64,000 nucleotides of DNA from Boswellia sacra (GCA_013180625.2 SNVD02008142.1:124001-188000), one strand, 5' to 3'; positions 12,653-24,532 are shown, counted from the first letter of the stretch. The notes: generated by a model from the sequence alone, not told the origin. Numbers and translations are program-made.

Positions 12653-14068
12653 TGATGATAGGTGTCTACTTATGTATTACTTTCATATCAATTTTTCCAT
12701 ATTTCTTTGCTATATTCCTTGGTATTTTTATGTTTTTGTGTGGTTTTGATGTTTGTAGGAGTTTTGGAGCAACTTGCACAAAAATGAAGTAAAACCCTTC
12801 ATTTTCACCTCTGCTAATCAACCAATTTCTCAGAGTTGATTGTATCGATATACAATTAACCGGATAACATGCTATATACCATTGAAAAGCTCTCGAAGTC
12901 TATTTTCTGGAGAAATTTACGGTTCACGAATTTATGTAGTGTACCAAAAGTTATGATAAAAATGGTATGAGAAGTGTATATTTGTAATTCCACATATCAC
13001 TGTAGCATGTTATTAAATACGGGGCACTGTAGCAAGTTACTGTAGCAGAGTATATAAACATATTTTAGGGTTTTATTTTCATAACTTGAAGAGGGGGAAA
13101 CAACTTGGAGGCTGCAGCTCTGGAATTCTCTCATTTTTTGGAGTTCTTGAAGGAGAAAGAAAGCTTGGAAAGAGGAAGAACTACAAATCTAAGGAGATTT
13201 GCAAAGGATTTGCTAAGTTTCTTCCTTTCCCTTTCATTTTCTGAAATGTTTTTGTATTATATTGTATTAACTATATTTTTGAACATGTATAACTGAATCT
13301 GAATTGGTTGAGGGTGATTTCAAAGCCGTTGATATGGTTTTTGTGAGTTGATTGTGTAAGAAGTTGTTATCCAATTCTTTAATTGAAGTTGCTTGTATTT
13401 TCCCATATCTAATGCTTATGATTGCTTGCTGATTGTATTTGGGGTGGCCAACTGAATATAATCTGGTTGTTGTCTATTGCTAGATTAGAAATCTTGATCC
13501 GTAATTGTCTTGAATTTCAATCATTAGTAGCAAAATTGTGATCAGAAATTGCAATTGGAAAATACAACCTAGGTTAAATAATCTGAACCTGTGTGATTAT
13601 TGCTTAGATCAACCTGTCTTTCTTTTCATAATGCTTCCATTGAATTAAACTCAGAGAGTTTATTCTAGGTTATTTAATGGATAGAGATTAAATAAAGAAC
13701 TTATTTTATTTAACAACAAAGTAAGGAAAGATTGGGATAACAGAGCTTGTTGTTATCTACGGTTGATAACTTCAATGCTGTAATTGGATGGCAATTCTAT
13801 GTTAATTCACAAATTCATATCTTGTGGCAGAGAAAGAACCCTTAACCAAGTGTCTCTCATTGATTTTTCACTCCATTTTACTTTGTGTTGTGTTATTGTG
13901 CATTTACATTGATATTTCATTTAGTTAATCCATCAACAAAACCCCCCTTATTTAGTTTATTATTGCTGAAAAATAACAAATTCAATTAGAATCAATCCTC
14001 GTGGGAACGATATCTTACTCATTACTTTATTACTTGTGCGACTAGTATACTTGCTACTTTTGAATGCA
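12653..14068. mobile_element. Solo LTR (1416 bp) inserted in the ULP gene
   Basis: It begins TGATGATAGG and ends ttttgaatgca. It is flanked by the perfect 5-bp duplication tcacg (12648-12652 and 14069-14073). Removing it and one tcacg restores an open protease reading frame across the site, through a normal gtaagt donor after 14130. Its end (atcaatcctcgtgggaacga, then gcgactagtatacttgc) resembles the ends of some plant Ty3-gypsy LTRs. No internal domain, PBS or second LTR is present, so it is probably the product of LTR-LTR recombination. Confidence 0.85.
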
Positions 14069-15915
14069 TCACGTGATCACCTACCGTGACACTTCCCCTC
14101 CTGTACATGATGTCCCTTCAAGCTCGAAGGTAAGTATTGAGAATTTACATTTGTATACTTATCTGTTTACGTTGCTGATTGGTTGGTTTGTCATGGTGAT
14201 CATGAATAATGATATATAGGCGCAGCCATTCCATGATAGGTTTGAGAGCACAGTTTTGCGTAAGCTTGTAAGACTCCGAGAGGAGATCACAATGTTACGG
14301 GCGAAGAACAAGGACATGCGGGAGGAGATAGTTCTTCTGCGTGAGGCTGTTATTCTACTGGGTGGCCATTTCGGATATGTTGCCACGGTACGTTGCACAA
14401 GTTAGTACATAGATTTAGTGCTTTCCATGATGTCATACTGCTTAACCTAACGTTATGGTTTGCTTTAATACAGGATTCAGATGGAGATTTGGGCGATGAT
14501 GGTGAAGGTTAGTAACCAACATAACCTGAATCCATGGATACGAGTGTTCATGCCACCGATGCTCCTCCCACAGGTTCACTCCGAGGTCGTCGTCTATTTT
14601 TGAGAAAGCATAAACGGAGCTCCTTTGTCAATCTACCGGGTAGAAAGAGGGTGAGGGTTGAGCCGCAAGAGAAAGCCTCTGAAGATCAGCGTGTACAGCC
14701 AGAGGCCCTGGTTGTTCAGCCTGCAGGGAGACCAGATATTCGTCCCCCCGAGGAGCCCATTGTACATCCTAGCGAGACCGTGACACAAGATGCAGACATT
14801 GTATCCCGTGGCGACCTGTAGACTCAAGTTCCACTATTTGACCCACGTGCCCCCATACCAGCTGCTGATTGCATCAGCTTTGATGCATAGAAGGAGGGGG
14901 AGGAGGGTGATATTGATTTGGACGTCTGCATCACCGGTCGTGAGTTCTTCAAGACGTTGATGACACCGTCAGAGTGGCTAGCATCTGAGGTTTGTTTAAC
15001 TCTTTTTCGTCTCCTCTAATATTGCAATATATAATTGTAATATTTATCGACTACTATTACTATATGCAGCACATGGATAGCTACTTGTGGATGTTACGTT
15101 GTAGAGCTCGCGATATGGGCACAGCTAATGTCTAGAGTCTGCTTTCCTGGACACCACTTTCTGGGTAGGTATTTGCTAAACATATGAATTTATAGTTAAT
15201 TTCTGATTCCTTCAATGTGCTAACCGCACTCATGAAATTGCTATTAAAGTGAAGTCGTTCTGGACACTATACTCGAACAAACTGGATGACATTGACTGGG
15301 TGAATGTGGCCAATATGGTCCAGTTTGTCCTTGGGGAGATGCCCCTTATTGGACGACCATGGGTCGAGGTGGACAGGGTGAGTCTATTTATATTCAATGT
15401 GTTAGTATGTATCGTTTTATTTGAAATGTTGTCATTAATTTTCATGTTCTCAATTTCCTTTTTAGCTCTACGTCCCTGTTAACATCGGAGACGAGCATTA
15501 TGTGGCAACCGACGTAGATTTGAATCGTCATGTCATAGTCATATATGACTTATTTATGGCATATAATTTCACCGACACAATCAGAGATGCAGTTTCGTGC
15601 TTGGCAGAGTTGATACACCATATGGTGTCAATGGATGTTTACGATCTTCCTGACTACCCCGTAATCCTATACAACATTGAGTGCATCGAGGATTCGACCA
15701 AGGTGCCACAGTAAAGGGCTGGGGGAGAAGCATGCGGCGTGTACTATTTGAAGTACATAGAGTTCCTAGCAAGGGGCGTTCCACTTATAACCATTAAGGC
15801 ATTCACAGACGATTTCTAGTGACAAAGAATGGCGTTACAGCTTTGGGCTTATCGCGTTTTTCCACAAGCGAAGGAGGCCGTCTTGGCTGTCACAGGGCCT
15901 GCCCAGGTTGCGGCC

Positions 15916-16125
15916 ATCACAGGGCCTGCCGATGTTATGCCTGTCAATGTTACGACCACCACAGGGACTGCTGATATTGTGTCATCGGATGTTGCGGCCA
16001 CTATTGGGCATGCCGACGTTGTGTCTGTCGATGTTGCGACCACCATAGGGACTGCTGATGTTATGTCACCAGATGTTAAGGCCAACATTGGGCATGCCGA
16101 TGTTGTTTCAGTGGATGTTGAGCCG
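15916..16125 (+). repeat. Five 42-bp repeats encoding 14-residue units at the ULP C-terminus
   Basis: The last 70 codons are five tandem 14-residue units, such as TIGHADVVSVDVAT and TIGTADVMSPDVKA. Units 2 and 4 carry GTAD while units 3 and 5 carry GHAD, so an 84-bp dimer was itself duplicated. A shorter degenerate unit (AVTGPAQVA) precedes them. A TAG stop follows at 16126-16128. The frame has stayed open through the array although the upstream gene is broken. Confidence 0.88.
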
Positions 16126-16431
16126 TAGCCCAGCACGACTCCACCATGATTTTATGCCATGCATGATACACGTGTTGTCCCAGTATTTTGTCCAACATGT
16201 TACACATTTCTTCTAGTGATACACATTTTTGTATATGGAGAAATTGTTGTACAGTTACACGTTTGTGGATATTACACATGTTTGTATAGTAGCACATATT
16301 TTCCATGTATAGGGGTACGTACTTGCATAGTCAAGTGAAAAGGTCGATACGAGGGGTATGTAAATACATTTTTTCTTGGCTGTATTGGTACATACGTGTT
16401 TAATACATGAATGTTACATACATTGACGAAG

Positions 16432-17011
16432 CACATGCATGTTAATTTCATCACTGTTAAAATCAGCATTGTATGGTGAAGTAATAGACAAATTCAAGTG
16501 GAAAGTTGAGTATGGCATAATCTTAATTCTATGCCACATGATAGACATTTTATAGAGACTAGGTTGACAATTAAAAAGAACAAAGTCTTCATCATTGAGG
16601 TACCACTCCACCTACAATTAAAGCAGTAAGAGTTAGCAACAATAATAGAAAGCCAATGAAAATTTCAACCAGTCAGGGATAGTGCCTTATAACCAACAAA
16701 CTCCTTTAACCTATCAACAAGCTCCTTTAACCTGTTTTACAAATGTAAAAAGCTCCAATTATAGCAAACAGCAAAAAGACTAGAAAGGATAGAAATATAG
16801 AACATCACAGGAGATATACCTTTCAATGTTATATAGAGTCACAGTTTCGGGATATGTGAGATTTAATGCAATGCTCCACTATTGACGTAGTTAGGTGGAG
16901 GTGGACGAGGCAAAGGAGGCCAGAGAGGGTAACTTGATGGGTAAGCGAGTGGATTTCTCAGCTAGGACAGTTATAACACCTGATCCTACCATTAATATTG
17001 ATCAACTGGGA
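16432..17011. pseudogene. Captured, rearranged fragment of the RNA polymerase II largest subunit gene (RPB1/NRPB1)
   Basis: On the minus strand, 16878-16820 encodes WSIALNLTYPETVTLYNIER, followed by a splice donor. A short exon with RLKELVD follows near 16731. Then 16611-16432 encodes [31 protein letters not shown] and [15 protein letters not shown], the RPB1 active-site region. On the plus strand, 16905-17011 encodes [20 protein letters not shown] and TINIDQLG, which precede WSIAL in RPB1. The two pieces are therefore head to head, so a local inversion followed capture. In the catalytic loop (normally NADFDGDEMN) one of the three metal-binding aspartates is now Asn. Introns are kept, so capture was from genomic DNA, not mRNA. 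Confidence 0.9.
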
Positions 17012-17263
17012 TTTCTGATCCTACATGATTACAAAAACAAGGAAAACATATTAACACGTCGTCGCATTGATTTCGTTCTCTATCTTCACTGTTTTGGAAT
17101 TTTTGTCCTACTATACTTCTACTCGGCTACATATTATTTCAACCGTCCCACATCAAAATTTATGTGAGAGCTCTAAGAGAGGAATTGTTCGTCCCTGTCT
17201 AGACTTTAATGTCATTTTAGCTTTTATTTGAGCAAAATGCCTCGTATTGGTGTATAATTTATA

Positions 17264-17353
17264 GTTTATTCATTTAAACTAACCTCTTATGGAATAAAAT
17301 AAATACACTACATCGCTTAAAACCCGAAATAATATTACATAGAGAAAAATACC
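17264..17353 (+). repeat. Direct repeat copy A beside the palindrome
   Basis: A segment with ttattcattt, ggaataaaataaata, cactacatcgctta and atattacatag recurs in the same orientation at 17918-18008. The two copies bracket the 17388-17863 palindrome. Confidence 0.75.
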
Positions 17354-17387
17354 TTATATGTATATGGCATAATAAATCATGTTTTCA

Positions 17388-17863
17388 GGTTGACGTTAAA
17401 GCAGATGAAAGGCTAGTTAGAGTGAGAAGTTAGGGTCTTCCTGTCCTAGTGACAATGAATCAATAGCTAGTAAAGAAGAAGTTCATGTGGATGTGTTGGG
17501 AGTAGATGTGAGTTCTGTAGGTTTAGAGGATTTGAGGAAAGAGACCAATGAAGTTCATGTGGATGTGGTGGGTGGAGATGATGATGATAATATGAGTTTT
17601 ATGGGTTTGGAGGACTTCAGGTCTATTTTCGAAATCGTCCAAACCCACAAAAGTAATCACCATCATCTCCACCACTACATCCACATGAAATTCATTGGTC
17701 TCTGCCTCCAAATCCTCCAAATCTCCAAACCTACATAACTCACATCTCCACCCAACACATCCATATGAACTTCTTCTTTACTAGTTATTGATTCACTGTC
17801 ACCAGGACAAGACGACCCTAACTTCTCACTCCAACCAGCCTTTTGATCTCCTTTAACGTCAAC
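17388..17863. repeat. Imperfect palindrome with arms of about 230 bp
   Basis: The left arm (17388-17626) and right arm (17635-17863) are reverse complements with scattered mismatches. They share ggttgacgttaaa, agtgagaagttagggtc, gtaaagaagaagttcat and gaccaatgaa. The loop is only about 8 bp. Read outward from either end, each arm encodes an acidic stretch (SKEEVHVDVLG, then VHVDVVGGDDDD or similar). The protein is not identified. An acidic linker of a mudrA-type protein is one possibility. Confidence 0.85.
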
Positions 17864-17917
17864 CTTAAAACTTCATTGGTCTAAGTCTTATACATAGATA
17901 AAATCACGTAAATGAAA

Positions 17918-18008
17918 GTTATTCATTTGACCTAGCCTTTGATAGAATAAAATAAATAGACTACGTCGCTTATAGCAAACAAATATTATTACATAGACAA
18001 AAAAACCC
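17918..18008 (+). repeat. Direct repeat copy B beside the palindrome
   Basis: It matches 17264-17353 in the same orientation and lies directly downstream of the 3' end of the mudrA pseudogene, which is on the minus strand. Confidence 0.75.
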
Positions 18009-18029
18009 CTTGCTTACATTTGGTAGACA

Positions 18030-20765
18030 TCATTCCCTGTCATAAAGTGAAACTGGGTTTTGACAAGTTTGACGATTGTGTCCGAAACTTCTACATCGCC
18101 CGCAAGTTAGAGACGAGCTAGATATACCGACTGAAGGGATTTGTTTCCTCTGAGGACGACCGACTGGTCTCCTTATGACTAGCAGTAGAACCATTATGCT
18201 GCGTACCTCCTCAGGAACCGTCCAATCCTCACTGACTCCAACATGAACAACTGGCATAGCATATGCATGTAATAACGTTTTAGTTGTATACCAATGGGCA
18301 CAATAATCATGGCACATCAGTAGGTTCATACGTTTGCAAACAGCTAATACACATGCACATGAAAGCTAATCAAGATCAAACACCTTGCACGTGCATGTCC
18401 GAGCGTGCATGTCAACGATGCTAACACGGTCATTGCCTCTCACCTCGTACATAATAAGAGAAATACCACTAACCCTCATACGTTTGAGCTCCTTTAAACG
18501 CTCCTCTATCAACTTGTTAGCCCATGGCGAGAGATGTAATTCTAAGTTAGCAAATAATTGTCGATGCTCATAGAACTAGTGCTTCAAGTTCGCCCGGTAA
18601 TAATCTGCTAACAATGTAACCGGAAGGAATTGCGGATCTCGCAAGCAGCTGTTCATCGACTCAGCTACATTTGTTGTCATGATGTTATACCATTGGCCAT
18701 GAAACTGTGAATGTGCCTATTTATCGACTCCGTTCTCTTGAACATAAGTTGCTTCTGTGCATATACGATTCAATTTGTCGCATATGATAGTTGAAATTAG
18801 CACAGTGATATGTCCTTGCAACTTGGGAGTATATATCAAACAAAGTCTTGCACTTGAACGTGGCCTTCAAGTTACCCTTCAAATGATGAGTACACAATCC
18901 ATGCAGTGCATGAGGAAAAACTTCTACAACAGCTTGTTCAATGCGATGAAGGTCAAAAATGAAAATAAGATCTCAGACATGATCGTACAACATGATCGTA
19001 CAACTGTCTCATGAACCAGTTCCTCGAGTCGTCATTTTCAGAATGCCCAACTCTAAATGTCAATGGGTATATTTGTTTATTTTCATCCATACAAGAAGCC
19101 AAAAATATTGTACCTTTATATTTTTCTTTCAGAAAAGATCCATCAACTGCGATAACTGGCCTACTTGATGATGCAAATCCAGCAATAGAGGCCTCCATAC
19201 TCATGAAAAAGTATCTAAAATGGTTGTTGTCATCAGTTTCTAAAGTCGTTTTGTTCCCCGAGTTTGCTTTCTCAATCATGTACATGTACTGGGAGAGCAG
19301 TGTGAATGATTCCTCATGAGATCTGTGAAGTTATTGCAAAGCTGCCTCCTTTGCCCTCCATATCTTATTGTATGTGATATCAACACCCAATGACTCCTGA
19401 AAATCAGACATAATATCCTTCAGACGATATATTCTCGAAGCCTCAATGAATTTGCTCTTAATATATTTACCAATGACATGTGCAGTTGCCTGTTTGTGAT
19501 TTGCGTGAAGTCCAGCTTCTAAGCGGCCTGGAAGAAATATGAATCGGCTACCTTTATGGCATGTAAATGCCATTTACAAGATTCAGTACCGTATACAACC
19601 TCAAACCTTATTGCGTTGGAGTTCCTCACCTTGAATTGAAAGTTGCATCTTAATGCCAAATTTGATAACTTCTCACGAAGCTCCGTTTTGTTGTTAAACA
19701 TCTGCCTAATTGCAATCTCAATCCTATCAACTACAAACGATGAAGCATTATCGCCAACTGCGGATGATGAATGCACAATAAGCGGCATCCACCTGAATGT
19801 GTTAGCCCGACGACTGTCATTCTTAGAGCCGAAATTAGTTTCTTCATGTATAGGATTTGCATCCATTCTCAGCTCATTATTTGACATCGGATCTTGTTAA
19901 TGTCTGTACAGTGGAGGAGTAGATGCGGAGTGAATTGGAGAAGGAATGGTAAACGGCACATCCTAGTTCACATCATTCAAGATTTCTGTCTGTTCATCAT
20001 TATTAAAATGTGAACCGTCTACATCCTGCCCATCAATAATAAAATCATCCAAACCCTCAACATCATTCTCAATACGAATAGTGCAATCATCATTCTCATC
20101 ATCACCATGCTCACTAACATCATCACTACCATTATTAACATCAATGTTATCTAAACTCTCAAACTCTCTAATGCTATCGAGATGACGTACTAATCTCGAT
20201 GGCATCGACAAGGGCACCCCTTCTTCATTTTCAACTAACACCCCAACTGACTCATGCCCTGAATATTGCTCAACCTCAGTGCCAACATCATCATTCAATG
20301 GTGGTTGTGCACAAACAGGAGTGGACTCGCTTAATTGGTTGCTTCCACTTGCTGAGTGAAACAAAGAGGGATACGAAGATCTTTGTCACCTTCATACTGC
20401 ATCGGACTTGATCTCTGTCTTTACTTCTCCTTATCTTCAACTTTGACAATTAATGGTGTATATAACTGTTGGTACTCCAAATGATATTGTATAAAAAAAA
20501 CAAACATCTTTGTTAGTCTTAATAGGAGTCGGCATTGGCGGAAAACCTTAAAAGCAAATTGAACCTCTAAACTCATGTTATGCTTATGAAGATCCCAACC
20601 TATTTCAGTATTAATATAGTCAACCAACTCATTATAGGTAGCACACTTACGAATTATCAATGGCTTCGCCCTCCCACTGATGTACAAATAACCACCATTC
20701 TCTTGCATAATCCAAGAAGCATTGCATAGAATAAGTCTGCGTAAAGTTTCCATTTCCTGCATGAT
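18030..20765 (-). pseudogene. mudrA-like MULE transposase, decayed
   Basis: The parts in order on the minus strand are as follows. An N-terminal MuDR domain is at 20765-20421 (WIMQENGGYLYISGRAKPL). An Asp/Glu-rich linker is at 20364-19963. A DNA-binding region is at 19887-19519 (NTFRWMPLI, LRCNFQFKVRNSNAIRFEV). An NHKQATAHVIGKYIKSKF block follows. The DDE core is at about 19290-18840, with the first Asp in PVIAVDGSFLKEKYKGTIFL, the second Asp in FDLHRIEQAV, then GLCTHHLKGNLKATFK. A C-terminal CCHC knuckle is at 18329-18030 (CGRCRSFGHNRQTC), preceded by RRPVGRPQRKQIPSVG. Frameshifts near 18985, 19310 and 19560, and stops, disable it. It reads toward the ULP gene from the right-hand terminal repeat. 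Confidence 0.9.
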
Positions 20766-20859
20766 AGAGACATATCATATAAGGCATGTGGACAAAAAAT
20801 TATTATGAAATTGCTTAAAAAGGTCAAAAAAATGACAACACTACCCAAACGCTCAACGT

Positions 20860-21090
20860 ATCTCAATGGAATATGCTCGATGCTCGACACAAGAACTCGA
20901 CACACAAACTCGACAAAATTTGCATTCGATAATCGTCACATTCGACACTCCACTCAATGCACTAACTCGACACTCGATCGTAGACTCGACACATTCTCTC
21001 GACACTCGACATGACCGCTCAAACATGTCGAGAGTCAATCTTATATATCTGACACATCGAACGACGTCACTCGACAAATCGTGTCTTCTT
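20860..21090. repeat. Right subterminal array of CGACACTCGAC-like motifs
   Basis: More than ten variants of ctcgacac occur within about 230 bp, upstream of the transposase start. They mirror the array at 10340-10860. The Sirevirus at 21324 lies between this array and the right terminal repeat. Confidence 0.78.
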
Positions 21091-21323
21091 CCTTGTCGAT
21101 TACAATACCAAATTTTCTCAACGATTTGCAATTTTCAGCAAATTTTGACAGAAACCGCACTATCTCTAAGCTTAGTTCAGATATATATCCCTATTTAAAG
21201 CTACATAATACAGTTGATATCTATCAAAACAATGGAGAACGAAAAAATTACAACCTACTTCAACATTCTTGCGTCATTTAAAGAAAGATTAAGGAGACTT
21301 ACCTTGTTGCTCAGCTTCAACTC

Positions 21324-23118
21324 TGTTAGCCCTAAGGCTACATGATAATTTTGATGATAACAATACACATTGATTAATTGAGATTTACTAACATGTTTAT
21401 TTAAGTGCAAGAGTAATATCATTGAAATAATTGTAAAATCAAGAAGAGGCTTATTAAAATGAAGTGTTGAAGCTAAAGAGAAGACTACATGTTAAAGGCA
21501 CCAAAGTTTAAGAACAAGGATTGACTCAAGGAATGTGACACATGAGCAATGTTCAATCAATTGGTCATATATATCTCTACAAATATCCAAATGACATGAT
21601 TCTTGAGCCTTTGGAAAGCTTACTCAATTTATAACATTTCATATGTTTTAATGAAATTCAAATTTCAAGTGCAAGGTTGTCCAAATCATCATGCAAGTTG
21701 AAAGACAAATGGAAGCAGCTGACATGAGCACCGAATACTCCTTTGGACATATCTTGAGCTAGAAAACTCAAAATGACTTGATTCTTATGGCATTGGAAAG
21801 ATGACTTAATGAAGAACATTTCATATGTTTTGAAAAAATTCAAATTTCAAACAGAAGGCTGACATAATTGACATGCAATTCGGTGGACTGACACAAAGAA
21901 GAAAAATCAACTCACATGAGCACCGAATGGTGTTTTGGCCATATCTTAAGATAGAGATATCCAAATGCTTTGATTCTTAATGTTTTGGAAAGATTATTCA
22001 AATATGCAGATCTTTCATGTTTTGAAGAAATTCAAATTTCAAACGGAATGCTGACATAATTATCATTCAATTTGGTGGACTGACACAAGAAAGAAAAATC
22101 AAGTCACATGAGCACCGAATGGTGTTTTGGCCATATCTTGAGCTACAGATATCCAAATAACTTGATTCTTAATGCGTTGGAAAGCTTATTCAAATGTGCA
22201 AATCTTTTATGTTTTGCAGATTTTCAAATTTCAAACGGAACATTGACAAAAATGGAGACAAGATTACGGTTTTTATGGTGGGCAGAAAATTTGGAATTGG
22301 TGTCTTCACTTGATTAAGTTCATCTCATTTGCCTATAAAAGGAGCCATTCTCCCATGCATTCAAGTAAGTGCAAGAGAAGCATTTTATCAAGAAAAAAGC
22401 AAGAGAAATATCAAGTCTAGAGAGCTTTTATATTATTTATCTACTCTTTGAAAAGAGTTATACTTTTGTTGTAAAAATTATCTTTGTTCTTGTATTGTGG
22501 TGAGAGTGAGATATTATTGTAAAGGATAATAGTTATCCTTGAGAGAACTCTTGTTGTGTGTTATCAAGAGTTGAGGAAAGTTGCCTTGGTGAGGTTGTTC
22601 ATCAAGAAGAACTCTTGGTGTGGTGTTATCAAGGGTTGAAGGAAGTTGCCTTGGTGAGGTTGTTCATCAAGAAGAACTCTTGGTGTGGTGTTATCAAGAG
22701 TTGAAGGAAGTTGCCTTGGTGAGGTTGTTCATCAAGAAGAACTCTTGGTGTGGTGTTATCAAGAGTTGGAAGAAAAAGTCTTGGTGAGGTTGTTCATCAA
22801 GCAAGTTGTAAAGATTTCTACAACTTAGTGGAAAGCTTAGCTCGTGGAGCTAGGAGCCCGTGGACGTAGGCAAGGTTTGCCGAACCACGTAAATTGAGTT
22901 TGCACTCTCTCTATCCCTTATCTCTTTACATTTACTTGCACTTGTGATTGTTCTTTTATTCTATTCTATTGATTGCATTCTATTTTCATCTTCTTCACCT
23001 TTATTCTCAAAGAAAGAGTTAAATAATTTTGATCTTTCAAGAAAAGTTTTCTAAATCAGTTTTGATAAATAAAAACCCAATTCACCCCCCCTCTTGGGTT
23101 GCCATACCTGGGTCAACA
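21324..23118 (+). repeat. 5' LTR of Sirevirus element 1 (1795 bp)
   Basis: It begins TGTTAGCCCTAAGG and ends TGGGTCAACA. It contains about four degenerate copies of a 180-bp unit built on caccgaat, ggacatatcttgagct and tttcaaatttcaaa (21550-22270). It also contains four 65-bp units (gaactcttggtgtggtgtta type, about 22545-22803). Confidence 0.92.
22545..22803 (+). repeat. 65-bp minisatellite in the 5' LTR, four units
   Basis: The unit is ggtgtggtgttatcaagagt plus a segment ending gttgttcatcaagaa. There are four units here but only three in the 3' LTR of the same element (about 27740-27925). Element 2 has four in each LTR. Confidence 0.88.
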
Positions 23119-23120
23119 AG

Positions 23121-23132
23121 TGGTATCAGAGC
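23121..23132 (+). other. Primer binding site of Sirevirus element 1
   Basis: tggtatcagagc, complementary to initiator tRNA-Met, lies two bases past the LTR. The corresponding site of element 2 has one substitution (tgatatcagagc). Confidence 0.9.
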
Positions 23133-23173
23133 AAGGTTGCTCAATTTTTTAAATCTTAATCGATTTTTGAGCT

Positions 23174-24532
23174 ATGGCAACTTTTAATTCAATTTCATAT
23201 GTTGAGGGACTTTCTATCTCTAGACCCCCATTTTTTAATGGAAGTGATTACTCTTATTGAAAAACTAGAATGAGTATTTTTTTGAAATCTTTTGATTATG
23301 ATTTGTGGTCTATTGTTTTGGAAGGACCTTTTGTTCCTACCAAAATTGAAAATGGGGAATGCATGCTTAAAGAACCTAAAGAGTTTAGTGAAGATGATAA
23401 AAAGAAATTGAGTTTGAATGCTAAAGCTATGAATGTGTTGTATTGTGCTCTAGATAGAAATGAGTTTAATAGAATATCTACTTGTTCTACGGCACAAGAA
23501 ATATGGCACACACTTGAAGTAACTCATGAAGGAACTAGTCAAGTTAAAGAATCCAAAATTAGTATGCTAGTTCATATTTATGAGCTTTTTAAGATAAAAT
23601 CGGATGAATCAATTTCTGAAATGTTTACTAGATTTACGGATATTATTAATAGTTTGAAATCTCTTGGTAAATCTTATTCTAATGTTGAAATGGTGAGAAA
23701 GATTCTTAGGTGTCTACCAAAATCTTGGGAGCCAAAGGTAACGGCAATTCAAGAAGTAAAGGACCTCACCAAACTACCATTAGAAGAACTTATGGGTTCT
23801 CTCATGACTCATGAAATCATCTTGAAGGAGAATGAAGAAGAAGATTGCAAAATGGCAAACATGTGCTTCATGGCTTTAAGAGAAAATGAGATAAGTATTC
23901 TAAACCATGATCCTAAGCTTTCATATGATGAAATACTTGAAGCATTCCAAAATTTACATGTGCAAGTTGATAAACAAAATTCAAAAATCAATGCTTTTAA
24001 AAAGAAGTCCAAAATCATGTTATCTCAATTAGAAGAGTTGGTGGAAATAAATGAAGTTTTAAAAAATGAAAATGAAATTTTAAAGCAAAAAGATTTTGAA
24101 AGTTTGGAAAGTCAAATACATTTATTAAAAACTGAAATGACATTTTAAAACAAAAGGATTTTGATAAATTGGAGAAACAAAATGCTATTTTGAAAAAGGA
24201 AAATAATGACTTAAGAAATATTATTGATAGTTTTACAAAAAGCACAAAAAAATTTGAATTCTATGTTACAAAACCAAAGGTGTGTTTTTGATAAAAGAGG
24301 GTTAGGATATAAAACTCATAAAAATCAAAAGTATTTTAAAAACTATTTTGTTCATGCATCTTCTAGGAATAATCCTAATCATTCATGTACTTATTGTGGA
24401 AGAAAAGGACACAAAATGTATTCTTGTTACATTAAGAGAAATCCTAATTTGAAACAAATATGGATTCCAAAAAGTACCATAACTAACCCCCAAGGACCCA
24501 AGAACATTTGGGTACCAAAAAGTCTCTCTTGA
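23174..24532 (+). pseudogene. Sirevirus gag, broken
   Basis: The ATG at 23174 opens the same Gag as the intact copy in element 2. Codon 29, Trp there, is TGA here (23258-23260). The frame is then open from 23270. A one-base deletion near 24136 and a one-base insertion in the A run near 24245 put about 110 bp out of frame and then restore it. The C-terminal CCHC knuckle is present (CTYCGRKGHKMYSC at about 24388-24429). It would have formed the retroelement capsid. Confidence 0.9.

Larger units (their letters stand above)
11100..16128 (+). pseudogene. ULP1-like cysteine protease gene of the MULE (DUF1985 + C48 peptidase), decayed
   Basis: The order of parts matches plant transposon-borne ULP genes. 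A DUF1985 region comes first (YDDEMWFLIEG near 11200-11234, intron, then GRLIRFSTHEFGLVTDL and ERYNLEGCPYAIK, VWLYEAV). A Pro/Ser-rich middle follows (12169-12652), then a heptad-rich coiled coil (14222-14389) and EFFKTLMTPSEWLASE. The C48 peptidase core is at 15249-15830. It shows the His of GDEHYVATDVDL, the Asp of VIVIYD and the Cys of GEACGVYYLKY (codon 15733-15735), as in SUMO proteases. Donor and acceptor sites fit several introns. Stops at about 12018, 14818, 14888, 15133, 15712 and 15818, a frame break near 11620 and a solo LTR in an exon make it non-functional. Confidence 0.87.

Noticed and set aside
15849..16136. Minus-strand frame opposite the ULP repeats
   Set aside because: It is a shadow of the 42-bp repeat, which is open in more than one frame; the plus frame continues the recognised protease.
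21658..22317. Short open frames such as those repeated at 27303, 37636 and 44176
   Set aside because: They recur because they lie in the 180-bp repeats of the Sirevirus LTRs, in non-coding LTR sequence.
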